A stretch of DNA of 64,000 bases, taken from contig NW_026732263.1 in assembly GCF_028476545.1 (NCBI RefSeq), positions 1 to 64,000 of the forward strand, in the 5' to 3' direction. Each line of letters begins with the position of its first letter. Position 1 is the first letter of the stretch. A program made the translations under genes and the position numbers. This document shows, piece after piece, positions 13,101-23,353 of this stretch. The stretch comes from Physella acuta (Eukaryota > Mollusca > Gastropoda > Physidae). Below the pieces are notes generated by a model. That model searched no databases. It saw only the letters and a program-made list of their open reading frames with translations, and was not told where the DNA came from.

Positions 13101-14701
13101 ATTTGAACTATGTTGTCAATACGCCCGACAGAAGAAAGAAACAGACCGTGTATCATGTTAACTCACTGAAAAAGTATTATGATAATTGTAACAATTTTCA
13201 ATCCACAGCTAAAATTACTTTACCTGTATGTTCAAATGTTTCTGATGATGTGATACATGATAAATTGAAACCCCCAAAATTGGTAAATTCTTCCTTTTTA
13301 GATAATTTGAATGTCCACCTTATGCATTTGTCCACAGAGGAAAGCCATAGATTGTCTCAGTTATTTGAGACATTTCCCTCTATTTTTGGGGATGTCCCCA
13401 AAGAAGCGAAGGTTCCCCCTCATGATGTAGACGTTGGTGACGCAAAACCCATTAAACAACACCCCTATAGAGTTAACCCGGAAAAAGCTGCTTTGATAAA
13501 AGATGAAATTGATTATATGCTCAAGAATGATATCATTGAGCCCAGTTTCAGCAACTGGAGTTCCCCATGTCTCCTAGTCCCGAAAGACGGTGGATCTTTC
13601 AGGTTTGTGACCGACTTTAGGAAGGTGAATGCGCTCACCAAAGCTGATTCCTATCCCTTACCTCGGATAGAGGACGTTATTGATAAAGTTGGTCAAGCTA
13701 AGATAATTTCCAAAATTGATTTACTTTCAGGATACTGGCAAATCCCCTTATCTGACCGTGCAAAAGAAATATCTGCTTTTGTAACCCCTAATGGTTTTTA
13801 TAGATACAAACGTATGCCCTTTGGTATGCGAAATGCTGGTCAAACTTTCCAGAGGGTCATTAACTCTGTCATTGCTGACATAGACCAATGTGAGGCCTAC
13901 ATAGATGATATAGTTGTATTTTCTAATACTTTTGAAGAACATATTGTTCAATTGACTAACCTTTTTAGAAAATTGTCTGAAGTTAATTTTACTGTAAACT
14001 TACATAAAAGTGATTTCTGTAAAGCTTCAATTACCTATTTGGGTTATCAAGTGGGAACGAACCAAGTTCGGCCCATTGAAGCTAAAGTAGATGCTATTGT
14101 AAAGTTGCCACCTCCCAAAAATTGTAAAGAGATCAAAAAGTTCCTTGGGATGGCTGGTTACTATAGGCGGTTCTGTCAAAACTTTTCAGCTATTGCTGAA
14201 CCTCTTACTGCATTATTGAAAAAGGGTGTTGAGTTTGAATGGTCAGATAAATGTCAAGAAGCTTTTTTAACCATTAAGTCATTTCTATCAAATGCTCCTG
14301 TTATGGCTGCACCAAATTTTAGCAAGCCCTTTAAACTTGCCATTGATGCTAGCAACTTAGCCATTGGCTCAGTCCTATTTCAAGAAGACAACATGGGAAT
14401 TGACCATCCCATTGCCTTTTTTTCCAGGAAGTTAAATGAGAACCAAAAGAACTATTCTACTATTGAAAAAGAAGCTTTAGCTTTGGGTTTATCATTACAA
14501 CATTTTGAAGTCTATGTCTCTTCTTCAACCAATCCAGTCAGAGTGTTTTCTGACCATGATCCCCTGAAATTTACCTCTAAGTTAGGACAGACAAATCAAA
14601 GAATATTGAGATGGTGCTTATATTTCCAAAATTTTAATCTGGAAATTTCACACATTAAGGGTAGTGATAATGTTGTGGCTGATTGTTTGTCAAGGATGTA
14701 A
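10118..14701 (+). CDS. Gag-Pol polyprotein, order Gag-PR-INT-RT-RH (Gmr1-like)
   Basis: A single 1527-residue ORF. Residues about 60-125 are a charged, Glu/Lys-rich coiled-coil-like stretch. Residues about 130-300 form a capsid-like region whose second half resembles a SCAN domain. A CCHC zinc knuckle, CQFCKRSGHLVKDC, lies at about 345-358. The aspartic protease motif LRDTGAS is near 462. The integrase follows, with an HHCC zinc-binding part (about 685-725), catalytic Asp in VMDCVG (about 754), Asp in QTDQGSNF (about 813) and Glu in GVLERFHQ (about 849), then a C-terminal part with a GPF motif. Reverse transcriptase occupies about 1110-1330, with YIDD near 1261. RNase H starts at AIDASN (about 1409) and runs to the end (VVADCLSR). 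The start ATG is the first in the open frame after the leader. The product would copy and integrate the element. The order of domains, seen directly, is the main reason for the Gmr1 assignment. Confidence 0.93.
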   Translation: MESFLANPTFEEVEKLSRKVLVSVVKELKLDYSVTQKSEVLRDKIVVHFINEGVFDESLLAGVLLREEKTLEKVELEARIALEKEKVALEKALKEQELEAKIALDKRRLELEFGQVSDVTSPVDPKKLSVGQVIAKFGKLVPKFDETDLVVFFNSFESLAKTCEWPENSITALLSSVLTGKAAKTYQALSHDVQNNYSLVKTAILKAYALTPEAYRTKFRTLRKLPTQSYVEFLFEKEKIFSRWLHSEEVSEFEKLRSLILREEFLSSLPEEIRLHILDNKITDIQKAAESADTYMLVHKKPPVSGNRLNPVLPLFGSNHPVGQHLKASQSREKPRSTLNRRAVCQFCKRSGHLVKDCYKRLQNNREVVRTSAHYALSPQAASSTMNSRILKDSNPKCPQEGSQVSTHYVQSHFDCSRHHPVSSESTDLERSRKVDFSSFIAEAIISKPGDPLSQRNITVLRDTGASQSLLLKSSMDISPETNTGRISIIQGVGTKSTVVPLHKFALKHHLVEGEVILGVIDSIPVPGVHLLLGNDLAGSKVYPCTVSNPLSTVPDNDYELYPACAVTRSQTKQLADTTSEPHLPSSSRNSTPKLESMLPENTSLGLPLRISQEDIIKAQQVDAELKATVEKSLSSDDGEYFSENGLFFRRAIPVIASPAEPWLGKNQLWIPPPYRHEILKLAHDHPMSAHPGVTKTTAKIKELFFWPKMRKDVSRYCRSCTNCQLAGKPNQTIPKAPLSPIPVLEEPFSKIVMDCVGPLPKTKAGNEYLLTFMCSSTRFPEAIPLRNIKAKTVVRAMTRFFTTFGLPRIVQTDQGSNFTSHHFQEALAKLGVTHITSSAYHPQSQGVLERFHQTLKTMLRTFANSNTQWDESVPWIIFAARDCVQDSLGYSPFQLVFGHSVRGPLKLIHERWTGTSDHPVENFDDFHVRLKAVCEMAHKNLRKAQVRMKGLYDKSSCKRTFNPGDKVLVLVPNLNNALSLRYCGPFTVHSKLSDLNYVVNTPDRRKKQTVYHVNSLKKYYDNCNNFQSTAKITLPVCSNVSDDVIHDKLKPPKLVNSSFLDNLNVHLMHLSTEESHRLSQLFETFPSIFGDVPKEAKVPPHDVDVGDAKPIKQHPYRVNPEKAALIKDEIDYMLKNDIIEPSFSNWSSPCLLVPKDGGSFRFVTDFRKVNALTKADSYPLPRIEDVIDKVGQAKIISKIDLLSGYWQIPLSDRAKEISAFVTPNGFYRYKRMPFGMRNAGQTFQRVINSVIADIDQCEAYIDDIVVFSNTFEEHIVQLTNLFRKLSEVNFTVNLHKSDFCKASITYLGYQVGTNQVRPIEAKVDAIVKLPPPKNCKEIKKFLGMAGYYRRFCQNFSAIAEPLTALLKKGVEFEWSDKCQEAFLTIKSFLSNAPVMAAPNFSKPFKLAIDASNLAIGSVLFQEDNMGIDHPIAFFSRKLNENQKNYSTIEKEALALGLSLQHFEVYVSSSTNPVRVFSDHDPLKFTSKLGQTNQRILRWCLYFQNFNLEISHIKGSDNVVADCLSRM

Positions 14702-15220
14702 AATCTTGTTACACACATTGATCATGTGACACGCTTTGTGGTTCATTAGGACCATAAACTGGTTTTGTTTGAGTGTCACTCATATGAAAATGAGTGGTGT
14801 GAGTTAGAATTTTTCAAAATTCCAATCTTGTTGAATATTTTGTTTATTTTCAGGTGAACCTTAATTAAAGGTGGTTTTTGATTATATGTAATCTTTTATA
14901 ATAATATGTCTCATATGGCTCCATTGATATTGTAGCTAGTCATTGAAATAAAGGTCTTACCCTGGCGGGTTTACCACTTTTAATATCCACATGGAAATAT
15001 TGTAATACCCTTTTTTGAGGGATTTTGATGTATAATTACTTTTTGAAGGGTTACTCCCCTTTCACCAATTGTAAAAGTTGGAGTTACTTCCCTTTTATGT
15101 TCAGGGATATTTTCATCTGGTATTATGATTTTGATTGCCTACATTTGTAAAACATTTTTGTTATTTCATTGCCAGATTGGTTCCCTATGTATGTTTTTGT
15201 GGAACCTATCTGTCACTTCC
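14702..15220 (+). other. 3' untranslated part of the retrotransposon
   Basis: About 520 bp between the ORF and the polypurine tract. No further ORF of note and no envelope-like sequence. It contains a short imperfect inverted repeat near 14775 (GTGTCACTCAT facing ATGAGTGGTG). Confidence 0.7.
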
Positions 15221-15234
15221 AAAAAGGGAGGGGA
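15221..15234 (+). promoter_or_regulatory. Polypurine tract
   Basis: AAAAAGGGAGGGGA abuts the first base of the 3' LTR. This is the usual position and composition for the primer of plus-strand DNA synthesis in LTR elements. Confidence 0.85.
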
Positions 15235-16021
15235 TGTGACCTACTTAGGTCGAGTCATTTTTATTTTTTTGACATTGTATAATTCCTTATATGGAATGAT
15301 GGTGTAACACCTGGGGTTTTTCCACTGACTTATTAAGGTGTTTGAGACATAGAAATTTTCCATTAAAATCTGATTGAATGATTCTGATCAGATGATTATC
15401 CCAACCAATGGCGACATGAGTTGAGGATAACCTCCCCTGTCACAGAAGTCTTTAATTGCACTGCACACTCGCAACACGAGGCAGTTTATCTTGACCTGGC
15501 AGTCTACGAGGCAGTTTTACCTTGATCAGGCAGCCGTCCATATTGTCCGGCTATAGACTCTGACCATTTGAACGTGAGAGTACTTAAGACCTGTGTGTGC
15601 CTTGCTTTCTTCAGTTGATTTAGTCTTCTAGTTTAATATTACTTGTCGCTAAGTTAGTCTTGAAGCTACAGCAGTGTTGTGTGGCCTGTGGCTGTTCTTT
15701 AGACAGTGTAGAAATCTGTGATAGTGTTTTTTCCTGCATTTTGTAAGTTGGGTTTTTGATATTTTATACATTAAATATTTTATCTAGTTCATCTTTGTGT
15801 TCTGCCACAACTGTGTTCGCTGATTAAAAGGTCGTATGTAGATTGGATGAGTGTTAATTACAATAGTATCACTAGCTTCCCTAGACATTAAATTCGAGCC
15901 CTAGTGGGTCGTTGTGTTAAGTGTTCATCCACTTAGGCCGTAAGGTATTTGCATATGACCCCGAAAAAAGAATCCGGGGACGTTCTCCTTCTATTTGGCT
16001 GATAGATAGGTTAACGTTACA
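15235..16021 (+). repeat. 3' LTR (787 bp)
   Basis: Same length as the 5' LTR, with the same TGTGACC start and GTTACA end. No differences were seen when both copies were read through. Confidence 0.95.
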
Positions 16022-16152
16022 CACCTGCAACTGACCTAGTCCCACCTGCAACTGACCTAATCTGCAACTGACCTAATCTGCAACTGACCTAATCTGCAAC
16101 TGACCTAATCTGCAACTGACCTAATCTGCAACTGACCTAATCTGCAACTGAC
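16022..16152. repeat. Right part of the CTGCAACTGACCTAAT minisatellite
   Basis: Starts with the CACC target duplication. It then has about seven units of the 16-bp word CTGCAACTGACCTAAT, more regular than the left part at 8860-9081. Confidence 0.9.
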
Positions 16153-16775
16153 ATATGTAGTTAGTCTCACACAAACCCATCGACCTACCAATCTACCTGA
16201 GACAAGTTATCTGGCACCGGTGCCAAATACCTACCGGACAGCTATAACACGTGAAGCGATAACCCTTCACGTAGAAAGTTGTTGTGGTCCCACCAACTAA
16301 CCGGCTCAGAGCTCCATGACCACGTGATACGGGTGGCTGTTGGAAAGTTCCTTCATAAACAAAATTGACTGTTTCCCTCTGGATTTTATTTTCGCTCTGT
16401 GGGATTTTACTTCAGGCATTGATGCCTATCTGTGGTAAGTCGAGTTTTACTTACGATGTTATGGCGATGTTATGGCGTGGTTTCATTGGGGTCGGGGTTG
16501 TGTGTGTAGTGTGTCAGGCGTGTAGGAGAATACAACATTCCGTGCTGCTGATATTACCTGTGTGCCTATTGCATAATTATTTTGATTCGTCTTACACTTG
16601 AGGCATGTTTTTAACTGGCTGGGTCAGTCGTGCTAGGCAGGAAATCTTTCACTAACACATCTTATTCAACTCGATGGCTCCAATACACATGCCGTAATGA
16701 AAACCTAATTGGTTGATCAAATATAACGCCCCCGTGTATGCCCACCTATCCCAGTATCGCTTTCAACAGAATCGG

Positions 16776-17038
16776 AACACGGTGTGATGGTGCGAAACAC
16801 GGTGATATTGTGCGAAACAAAAAGAGATGGTGCGAAACACCGTGTAATAGTGCGAAACACGGTGATATTGTGCGAAACAGAGTAATGGTGCAAAACATTA
16901 TGTGATAGTGCAAAATACAGTGGGATTGTGCGAAACAAAGAGTGATGATGCGAAACGCGGTATGATTGTGCAAAACACGATGTGATTATGCGAAACACGA
17001 TGTGATTATGCGAAACACGATGTGATTATGCGAAAGAC
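16776..17038. repeat. 19-bp minisatellite with GTGCGAAACAC
   Basis: About 13 units of 19 bp, each ending in TGCGAAACA, with variable first halves such as GGTGATATT and TGTGATTA. The two minus-strand frames that stay open across it are a consequence of the repeat. Confidence 0.9.
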
Positions 17039-17040
17039 CG

Positions 17041-18850
17041 TGGTGGTGAGATCTGTGTACATCTCTACAACATCACCATGAGACCTGTTGCTTGTGGACC
17101 CCACCAATTCTAGACCCCAACATTGAGACGGCCCAGCTCTATCCTAAATGTGACAACACACGCACGATATCACACGTGACAGTGGCACGTAATCGTGACA
17201 CCCCATGTCGTGACGACCCCTGTGTTGGTGTTCCACAAACCAGCGCCCCTCATGTTCCGTGTACAATTGTACCCTCGCCCAGTGTTCGTGTGACTAAAGA
17301 TCAACATAACCCCTATCGATTTCAACTACCTGAAGATATTTTTTGTCACTTGTAAATCACGCCGTCACGCTTCACGAGGCAGGAACAAAACAACGTGTGT
17401 GACCAACCGTGACGAGTCGGTGTTACGTAATCAGATGCGATACCAAATTACCTGTCAATAAGGTAGGGCTTTACCTGTGATAATAGATCATGTGTGTAAC
17501 GACACAAGTGTCATAGGAATTTAATCGGGGATTAAAGGCAAAGCCAGCTTTAATGGTTTCTGTCTAGTTGTGGATTATGTATTACCTGCAGTACCGTTAT
17601 GTGCTGCCCTACATGTAGTACCGTTATATTTTACCGGTAGTAGTGTTATTTTCTTACACAATGCTTGTGGTTTTACCTGTCTATAGTACCGTGATGTTTT
17701 ACATGTCTGTAGTAGTGTTACCTGTATTTTCTTCTGCAGTGCTTGTGGTTTCGTTGTTTTACCTGTAGTACCGTTACCTAGTCCTGTTTTACAGCTATTA
17801 ACACTGTAGTACTGTCGTGTATTTTTTGAAAGTTTTGTTATAGCCTGCCTATATATAACACATTTTATGTCGTGATGTTGTACCTGTTTCTATTGTTAGG
17901 TTGTACCTACCACCACTGTAATGACCCAGAATATTTAGAGAATTCGCTCATTGACAAAAACCGTATTCTTATTCACACCAATATTTCACCATCTCCGAAT
18001 ATCTCGTACAACTCTCGATGAGAAATGCTCTTCTTCAATCCTCGGGTAGAACTGCGCCTGGTCGTGCCTCAATGGAAGTAATTCAGTTGTCAGTCACCGT
18101 TTCTTTCCATTGTACCCCAACTTTTGTACATGCTAGCTGCGTCTACTAGAAGTTGTAGTCTACAGTTAGTCTACGCCCCACGTACGTGAAGCCTCCCCCC
18201 CCCCCTCCACATATGGGGAGCTGACCTCAAGATCAGATCTCAGATAGCAGAGGAGGCAACGCCGAGTATCCCCAGTGACGGAAGTGACGCCACACTCGGC
18301 TATTTATAGCCGCATGTGATGACTCACTGGGACTGGCTACCCGGCGTACGTACGATAAGACGAGAAAGTGTAAACGGCCACTAGGAACTCCTGGATCCGG
18401 TTTCTTATTGTGTGGGGACCAGCAGTCTAACGTTTCTAAATATTTGGTTTTACCCTGTTCTTCAACAGTTTTTTTCCCAAATAGATATGCTCTAGCGGTA
18501 AATATTGCAACCATTTTTTTTCTTTATTTTGTTTTTCCTATATCTTTATATATTTTTTTTTTTAACTATGAACAACCCAAATAGCTAAAAAATAATTGCA
18601 ATATTAGTTTGACTTGTTTTCGTATTACTATCACTACCGTACTCTATTAATTGGTACCGTTTCTTCCCTGTCTTCATAATTCGAACTCCTTAACGCCAGC
18701 GTGCCCCCCCCCCCCCCCCCACATGCTCACGACTAGCCAGCATTAGCTTTACCTTGCCCAGCCAATTTGTCTCCCCTAGCGCCTCCACAGATTCCTATCT
18801 GTACAGCCTGAGGGGGCTCGAACCAATGATACACCACCCAGGTGGCCAGG
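17041..18850. other. No supported gene; weak repeats
   Basis: A loose repeat of TTTTACCTGTAGTACCGTTAT-like words runs over about 17570-17830. Near 18812-18824 the minus strand reads GGTTCGAGCCCCC, like a tRNA B-box, with no matching A-box found. ORFs at 17092-17355 (+) and 18233-18514 (-) have no recognisable domain and no splice context, and I do not call them genes. Confidence 0.5.
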
Positions 18851-19215
18851 TCATATAGGTCAGGGCCATTCCAGGTCAGGGTCATTTCAGGTCAGATAGG
18901 TCAGGGTCATTTCAGGTCAGATAGGTCAGTGCCACTATAGGTCAGATAGGTCAGGGCCATTACAGGTCAGATAGGTCATTGTCACTATAGGTCAGATAGG
19001 TCAGGGCCATTCCAGGTCAGATAGGTCATTGTCACTATAGGTCAGATAGGTCAGGGCCATTCAAAGGTCAGATAGGTCAGGGCCATTCAAAGGTCAGATA
19101 GGTCAGGGCCATTCCAGGTCAGATAGGTCAGAGCCATTTCAGGTCAGATTGTTTCTCCAGGTCAGTGCTACTATAGGTCAGCTAGGTCAATACCACTCCA
19201 TGTGATATAGGTCAA
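18848..19215. repeat. GGTCAGATAGGTCAGGGCCATT minisatellite
   Basis: Roughly 14 units of about 24-26 bp built on GGTCAGATAGGTCA plus CCATT or CACTATA segments. The right end decays gradually. Confidence 0.9.
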
Positions 19216-19755
19216 TGCCACTAGAGGTCGGTGCTTTAGACGTTACAAGCAGCCGGTGAGTGCTTAAAGCGACAAGGTCAAGGCTGTCTGAAAATCGCTG
19301 ACAGTGTCGTTAGTCAATATTGAAACCATTTGTTGTTATGTATACTTCACATGACACGATGCTTGGTTAGATCGTCACGCTTCATTGGCTGGTGTTAGAA
19401 TATTTCCTACCTCTGACACTCTGCTGCTGAAGTATGATGTTCACATGCCGAGGGTACACGTGAACACGTTGGCATATTACGGTAGCTGTCTGTGGTTATG
19501 TTTAGAAATAATGTAGTGTCTAATGATTTCTTGGAACTGTCATTAGGCACACAATGACTGTTGTTTTCTTGGACGTGTCACAAGTCACCCAGTGTCTTAT
19601 GATTTCTTGGAACTATCACAAGTCAGACAATGTCCGTTGTTTTCTTTGAATGTTCACGCTTCATTGATTACTGTACCTTTTAGGAAGTTGTGTCGACCAA
19701 TGACGTGTGGGGACTCATATGTGAGTGTCACATATTGACATATAAACTGTTTACA

Positions 19756-20700
19756 GTGATGATACATACAGACAACATGCAGACAACATGAAGATAATAT
19801 GCTGATTCACTGTTAATTTCTTGACTAACATACAGACAACATACAGGCAACATACAGATAACATGTAGGCAGAATGCTGACAACATACAGACAACATACA
19901 GACAACATGTAGGCAGAATGCTGACAACATACAGACAACATACAGACAACATGTAGGCAGAATGCTGACAACATACAGACAACATACAGACAACATGTAG
20001 GCAGAATGCTGACAACATACAGACAACATACAGACAACATGAAGGCAGAATGCTGACAACATACAGACAACATACAGACAACATGTAGGCAGAATGCTGA
20101 CAACATACAGACAACATACAGACAACATGTAGGCAGAATGCTGACAACATACAGACAACATACAGACAACATGTAGGCAGAATGCTGACAACATACAGAC
20201 AACATACAGACAACATGTAGGCAGAATGCTGACAACATACAGACAACATACAGACAACATGTAGGCAGAATGCTGACAACATACAGACAACATACAGACA
20301 ACATGTAGGCAGAATGCTGACAACATACAGACAACATACAGACAACATGAAGGCAGAATGCTGACAACATACAGACAACATACAGACAACATGTAGGCAG
20401 AATGCTGACAACATACAGACAACATACAGACAACATGTAGGCAGAATGCTGACAACATACAGACAACATACAGACAACATGTAGGCAGAATGCTGACAAC
20501 ATACAGACAACATACAGACAACATGTAGGCAGAATGCTGACAACATACAGACAACATACAGACAACATGTAGGCAGAATGCTGACAACATACAGACAACA
20601 TACAGGCAACATACAGACAACATACAGGCAACATACAGACCAAATTCTAACAACATAGGGCATACTAAATGCGGACCACATACACACAACATACAGACTT
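19756..20700. repeat. 44-bp higher-order repeat made of four 11-mers
   Basis: Regular core from about 19850 to 20595 with about 17 copies of a 44-bp unit. The unit consists of four related 11-mers: ACATACAGACA twice, ACATGTAGGCA and GAATGCTGACA. A few copies have ACATGAAGGCA in the third place, which marks sub-blocks. Both edges fall back to simple 11-mers. All three minus-strand frames stay open for 270-320 codons only because no repeat unit contains a stop. This is not a gene. Confidence 0.95.
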
Positions 20701-21029
20701 CAGACAACATACAAAATGCTGACGCCGTTTGTTGCTTGGACCAGCCTCAAGTCACGCCACATATTATCTACAATATCGATCTACGTCTGCTTATCGTCTG
20801 GCAAACACCCCTACATCCCTACACAAGCGTCCGTCTGCTTGCTCGGTGTGGCGGGAATTTTGGTTTCATTCATCCAGCGTGATTATACAGCAGTTAAGTC
20901 CCTTGTGCCACGGCACGTAATCAAGTCAATTGGGATCGATCTAATTGACCACTTCAGTGACGCCATGTTGGTTTGGTCCAGGGGGCATTACTCGTCACGC
21001 AGTTTTCATTTACTAAGTGCTATTGTGGC

Positions 21030-21225
21030 GGCGCTCAAATCCGTACACAATTATCTTGTGTCTAAACTAAAATGTGTACAAAACTATCTTGTGTCTAAAC
21101 TAAAATCTGTACAAAATTATCTTGTGTCCAAACTAAAATCTGTACAAAATTATCTTGTGTGTAAACTAAAATGTGTATAAAATTATCTTGTGTCTAAACT
21201 AAAATGTGTATAAAATTATCTAGTA
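21030..21225. repeat. 33-bp tandem repeat
   Basis: Five to six units of 33 bp around AAAATCTGTACAAAATTATC and TTGTGTCTAAACT. It keeps an open + frame (VSKLKSVQNYL-like 11-mers), which is a by-product. Confidence 0.85.
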
Positions 21226-21284
21226 AACTCACGACATTCAGTAGTAAATTATTTTGTCGTGATGCAAAAAATCGGTACACAATT

Positions 21285-21425
21285 TATGATGCTGTTGAGA
21301 CACTAAATATGTGCACACATATGTTGAGACGACACTAAGACATGCGTCCAGTATTCACTAAAATATGTGCAAACATATGTTGAGGCGACTCTAAGATATG
21401 CGTCCAGTATTCACTAAAATACAGT
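21285..21425. repeat. Two-copy tandem repeat
   Basis: Two adjacent copies of about 58 bp containing CACTAAAATATGTGCA, CATATGTTGAG and ATGCGTCCAGTATT. Confidence 0.7.
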
Positions 21426-21534
21426 ACTGGTGGATGTATGTTATGAGAGTGTAAGAGATTACCATGATCCCGACTACTGGCTCAACGTTTACTTAAGACT
21501 GCGGGATTAGTGGGCTGTTCTATATTACTTTTTC

Positions 21535-21850
21535 ATTGTAGGACATTTGACATTATAGACCATTATATACTACACTCCATTTTACAAGCTTATATTTAGT
21601 TCGCAACGTCTGTTTGTTTGTGGGTTTGTGGCAAATCTTGTAACATTATAGATTATTTGATTGATACTACCTACCGTTTGACATTATAGACCATTTGACA
21701 TTACATACTGTTTTACATTATAGACCATTATATATTACACTCAATTTTACAAGCTTATAGTTAGTTTGCAACGTCTGTTTGTTTGTTTGTGGGTTTTTTG
21801 GCAAATCTTGTTACATTATAGATCATTTGATACTTTTATATATTTAAGAC
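21535..21850. repeat. Two-copy duplication of ~180 bp
   Basis: Words such as ACATTATAGACCATTATATA, TTTTACAAGCTTATA and CAACGTCTGTTTGTTTG recur in the same order about 180 bp apart, with point differences. Confidence 0.75.
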
Positions 21851-22324
21851 AAACTGACATTACGTCATGTTTTAATTCTGCTTGACTACCTGGAGAAAAT
21901 TAGGTTAAAATATTCCCACCGCCCCCTCCCCCACATTGCCGTCACATATCAACTAATTTTTTTCACCTGCCCAGCCGTATTAATAACTAGCACAAAACTT
22001 CCATATTAGGAACACGCTCCGGCGCTCCTTATATTTTTAGCCGGCTGAAAGAAAATTCCAACTGGCCTGCCATTTTCAAGTTTTACAAATACACAAATAG
22101 TATACGGAGTTGTGGGTACATGAAGAAAGTAATTTCCCCTTGGCGATGCACTTTAGCCTAGTTCCCACTCGGTAGGATCGCTACAGTACATAAGGACGTA
22201 CACGATTTGAATGTCTCGACTATGATTCATATGTGGCTACACATACACGCACACCTCAGGTCGTCACCGCTCTAAGACATACTGTCAGGATATCTTATTT
22301 AGGTTGGTGTCAGTCTTTCTGTGT

Positions 22325-22490
22325 TGGGCTGACTTTTGGTGTTTAGCTGAAGTGTCAGTGTTTAGCTGAAGTGTCAGTGTTTAGATAAAGTGTCAGTGTT
22401 TAGCTAGTGTCAGTGTATAGTTACAGTGTCAGTGTTTAGCTAGTATCGGTGTTTGGTGAAGTGTTTTTTTAGAAGTGTTTTCAGTGTTTA
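22325..22490. repeat. ~19-bp repeat AGTGTCAGTGTTTAGCTGA
   Basis: Six to seven degenerate units. The flanks to 23350 contain no supported gene. A poly(C) tract lies near 22886. Confidence 0.75.
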
Positions 22491-23353
22491 GCCGTATATA
22501 TTTCACTTAAAGATTTTAATCAATTTCTTACATAATTAAGGTAAGCCCGGCTCTATGGTTTTTTAAAATTACAATTTGTAAATTGATTATTGGCACTTGT
22601 ACCGTGTGACGCAATTATAAATCGATTATTTGCAATAGAACCACGTGATTCAAGTTTTATGTAGAGACAGCCGGAGGAAGAGGCTTAACATTAGTTCGTC
22701 ATTTTGCAAAGCAGAAGATTTTAATGGAAGCTCCCATAACGTCAGATGTGTATTTTGGAGTGGTTACGTGTGTGTGTGTGTGGAGGGGAGGGGGTCATGG
22801 CACCAAACGGTAAATATAATACCGACAGTACCGCTTGCATAACTACCCACTACGGCAGTGTTATTTATATCATTCACCCCCTACCCCCCCCCCCCCCACT
22901 GAACCCCATTGGTAAGGTCTGAGTTAATCAATTCGTGATGTAGACATCTCGACCATTTTGGCTTATAAACATCGATCCCTGTCTTGACTCATGTCTGATC
23001 CCATATGAACCCAATTTTTTAGGCTTGCAAACCCCGACCCCTCTGACTACTGACTCTCTCTTCTCTGACCCCCATGACCCCTGTTTACACTACTTGAGGT
23101 TAAAGCTCAAACGTTTCTCAAAACTTGGCCTACATTTACTCGAAAAATCAATCACGCGTTGTCATTAAACGCTTGACATGTCAACCTTCGATTTCTATGA
23201 GTATCGATTCTATTTTTAAATGATCGATTTTAGTCAATTTTAATGGTGTTGGGGTTTAGTTTGTAATATATTTAGATTTGTTTAATGTCATAGATTTTTT
23301 TTTACCGTCAACCACAAAAAATATTGACAAATGATTAGTTGTTTTTGTTAGGC

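Larger units (their letters stand above)
9082..16021 (+). mobile_element. Gmr1-like Ty3/gypsy LTR retrotransposon, looks whole
   Basis: A 6,940-bp element with two 787-bp direct LTRs (TG...CA ends), a primer-binding-like site, a polypurine tract and one long pol-containing ORF. Domain order in the ORF is Gag, protease, integrase, reverse transcriptase, RNase H. The RT and integrase motifs are of Ty3/gypsy type, but integrase precedes RT, the order known for Gmr1 elements and otherwise typical of Ty1/copia. The LTRs show no difference by eye, so the insertion is very recent. No breaks were noticed. It inserted into a minisatellite upstream of the PDZ-gene exons and in the same orientation. No envelope-like ORF is present. 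Confidence 0.93.

Noticed and set aside
17092-17355. 87-codon + ORF with fairly mixed composition
   Set aside because: No domain, no splice-site support, and it does not connect in phase with the PDZ gene.
18790-18850. tRNA B-box-like GGTTCGAGCCCCC on the minus strand (18812-18824)
   Set aside because: No A-box, acceptor stem or poly(A)/SINE body was found at the right distance. It is a single motif only.
19850-20595. Possible CRISPR-like array
   Set aside because: The repeats are directly adjacent without unique spacers, and the window is clearly eukaryotic. The same holds for the other arrays.
19728-20710. Three overlapping minus-strand ORFs of 270-320 codons rich in Cys, Val and Leu
   Set aside because: They are translations of the 44-bp repeat array in all three frames; a stop-free repeat gives this without any gene.
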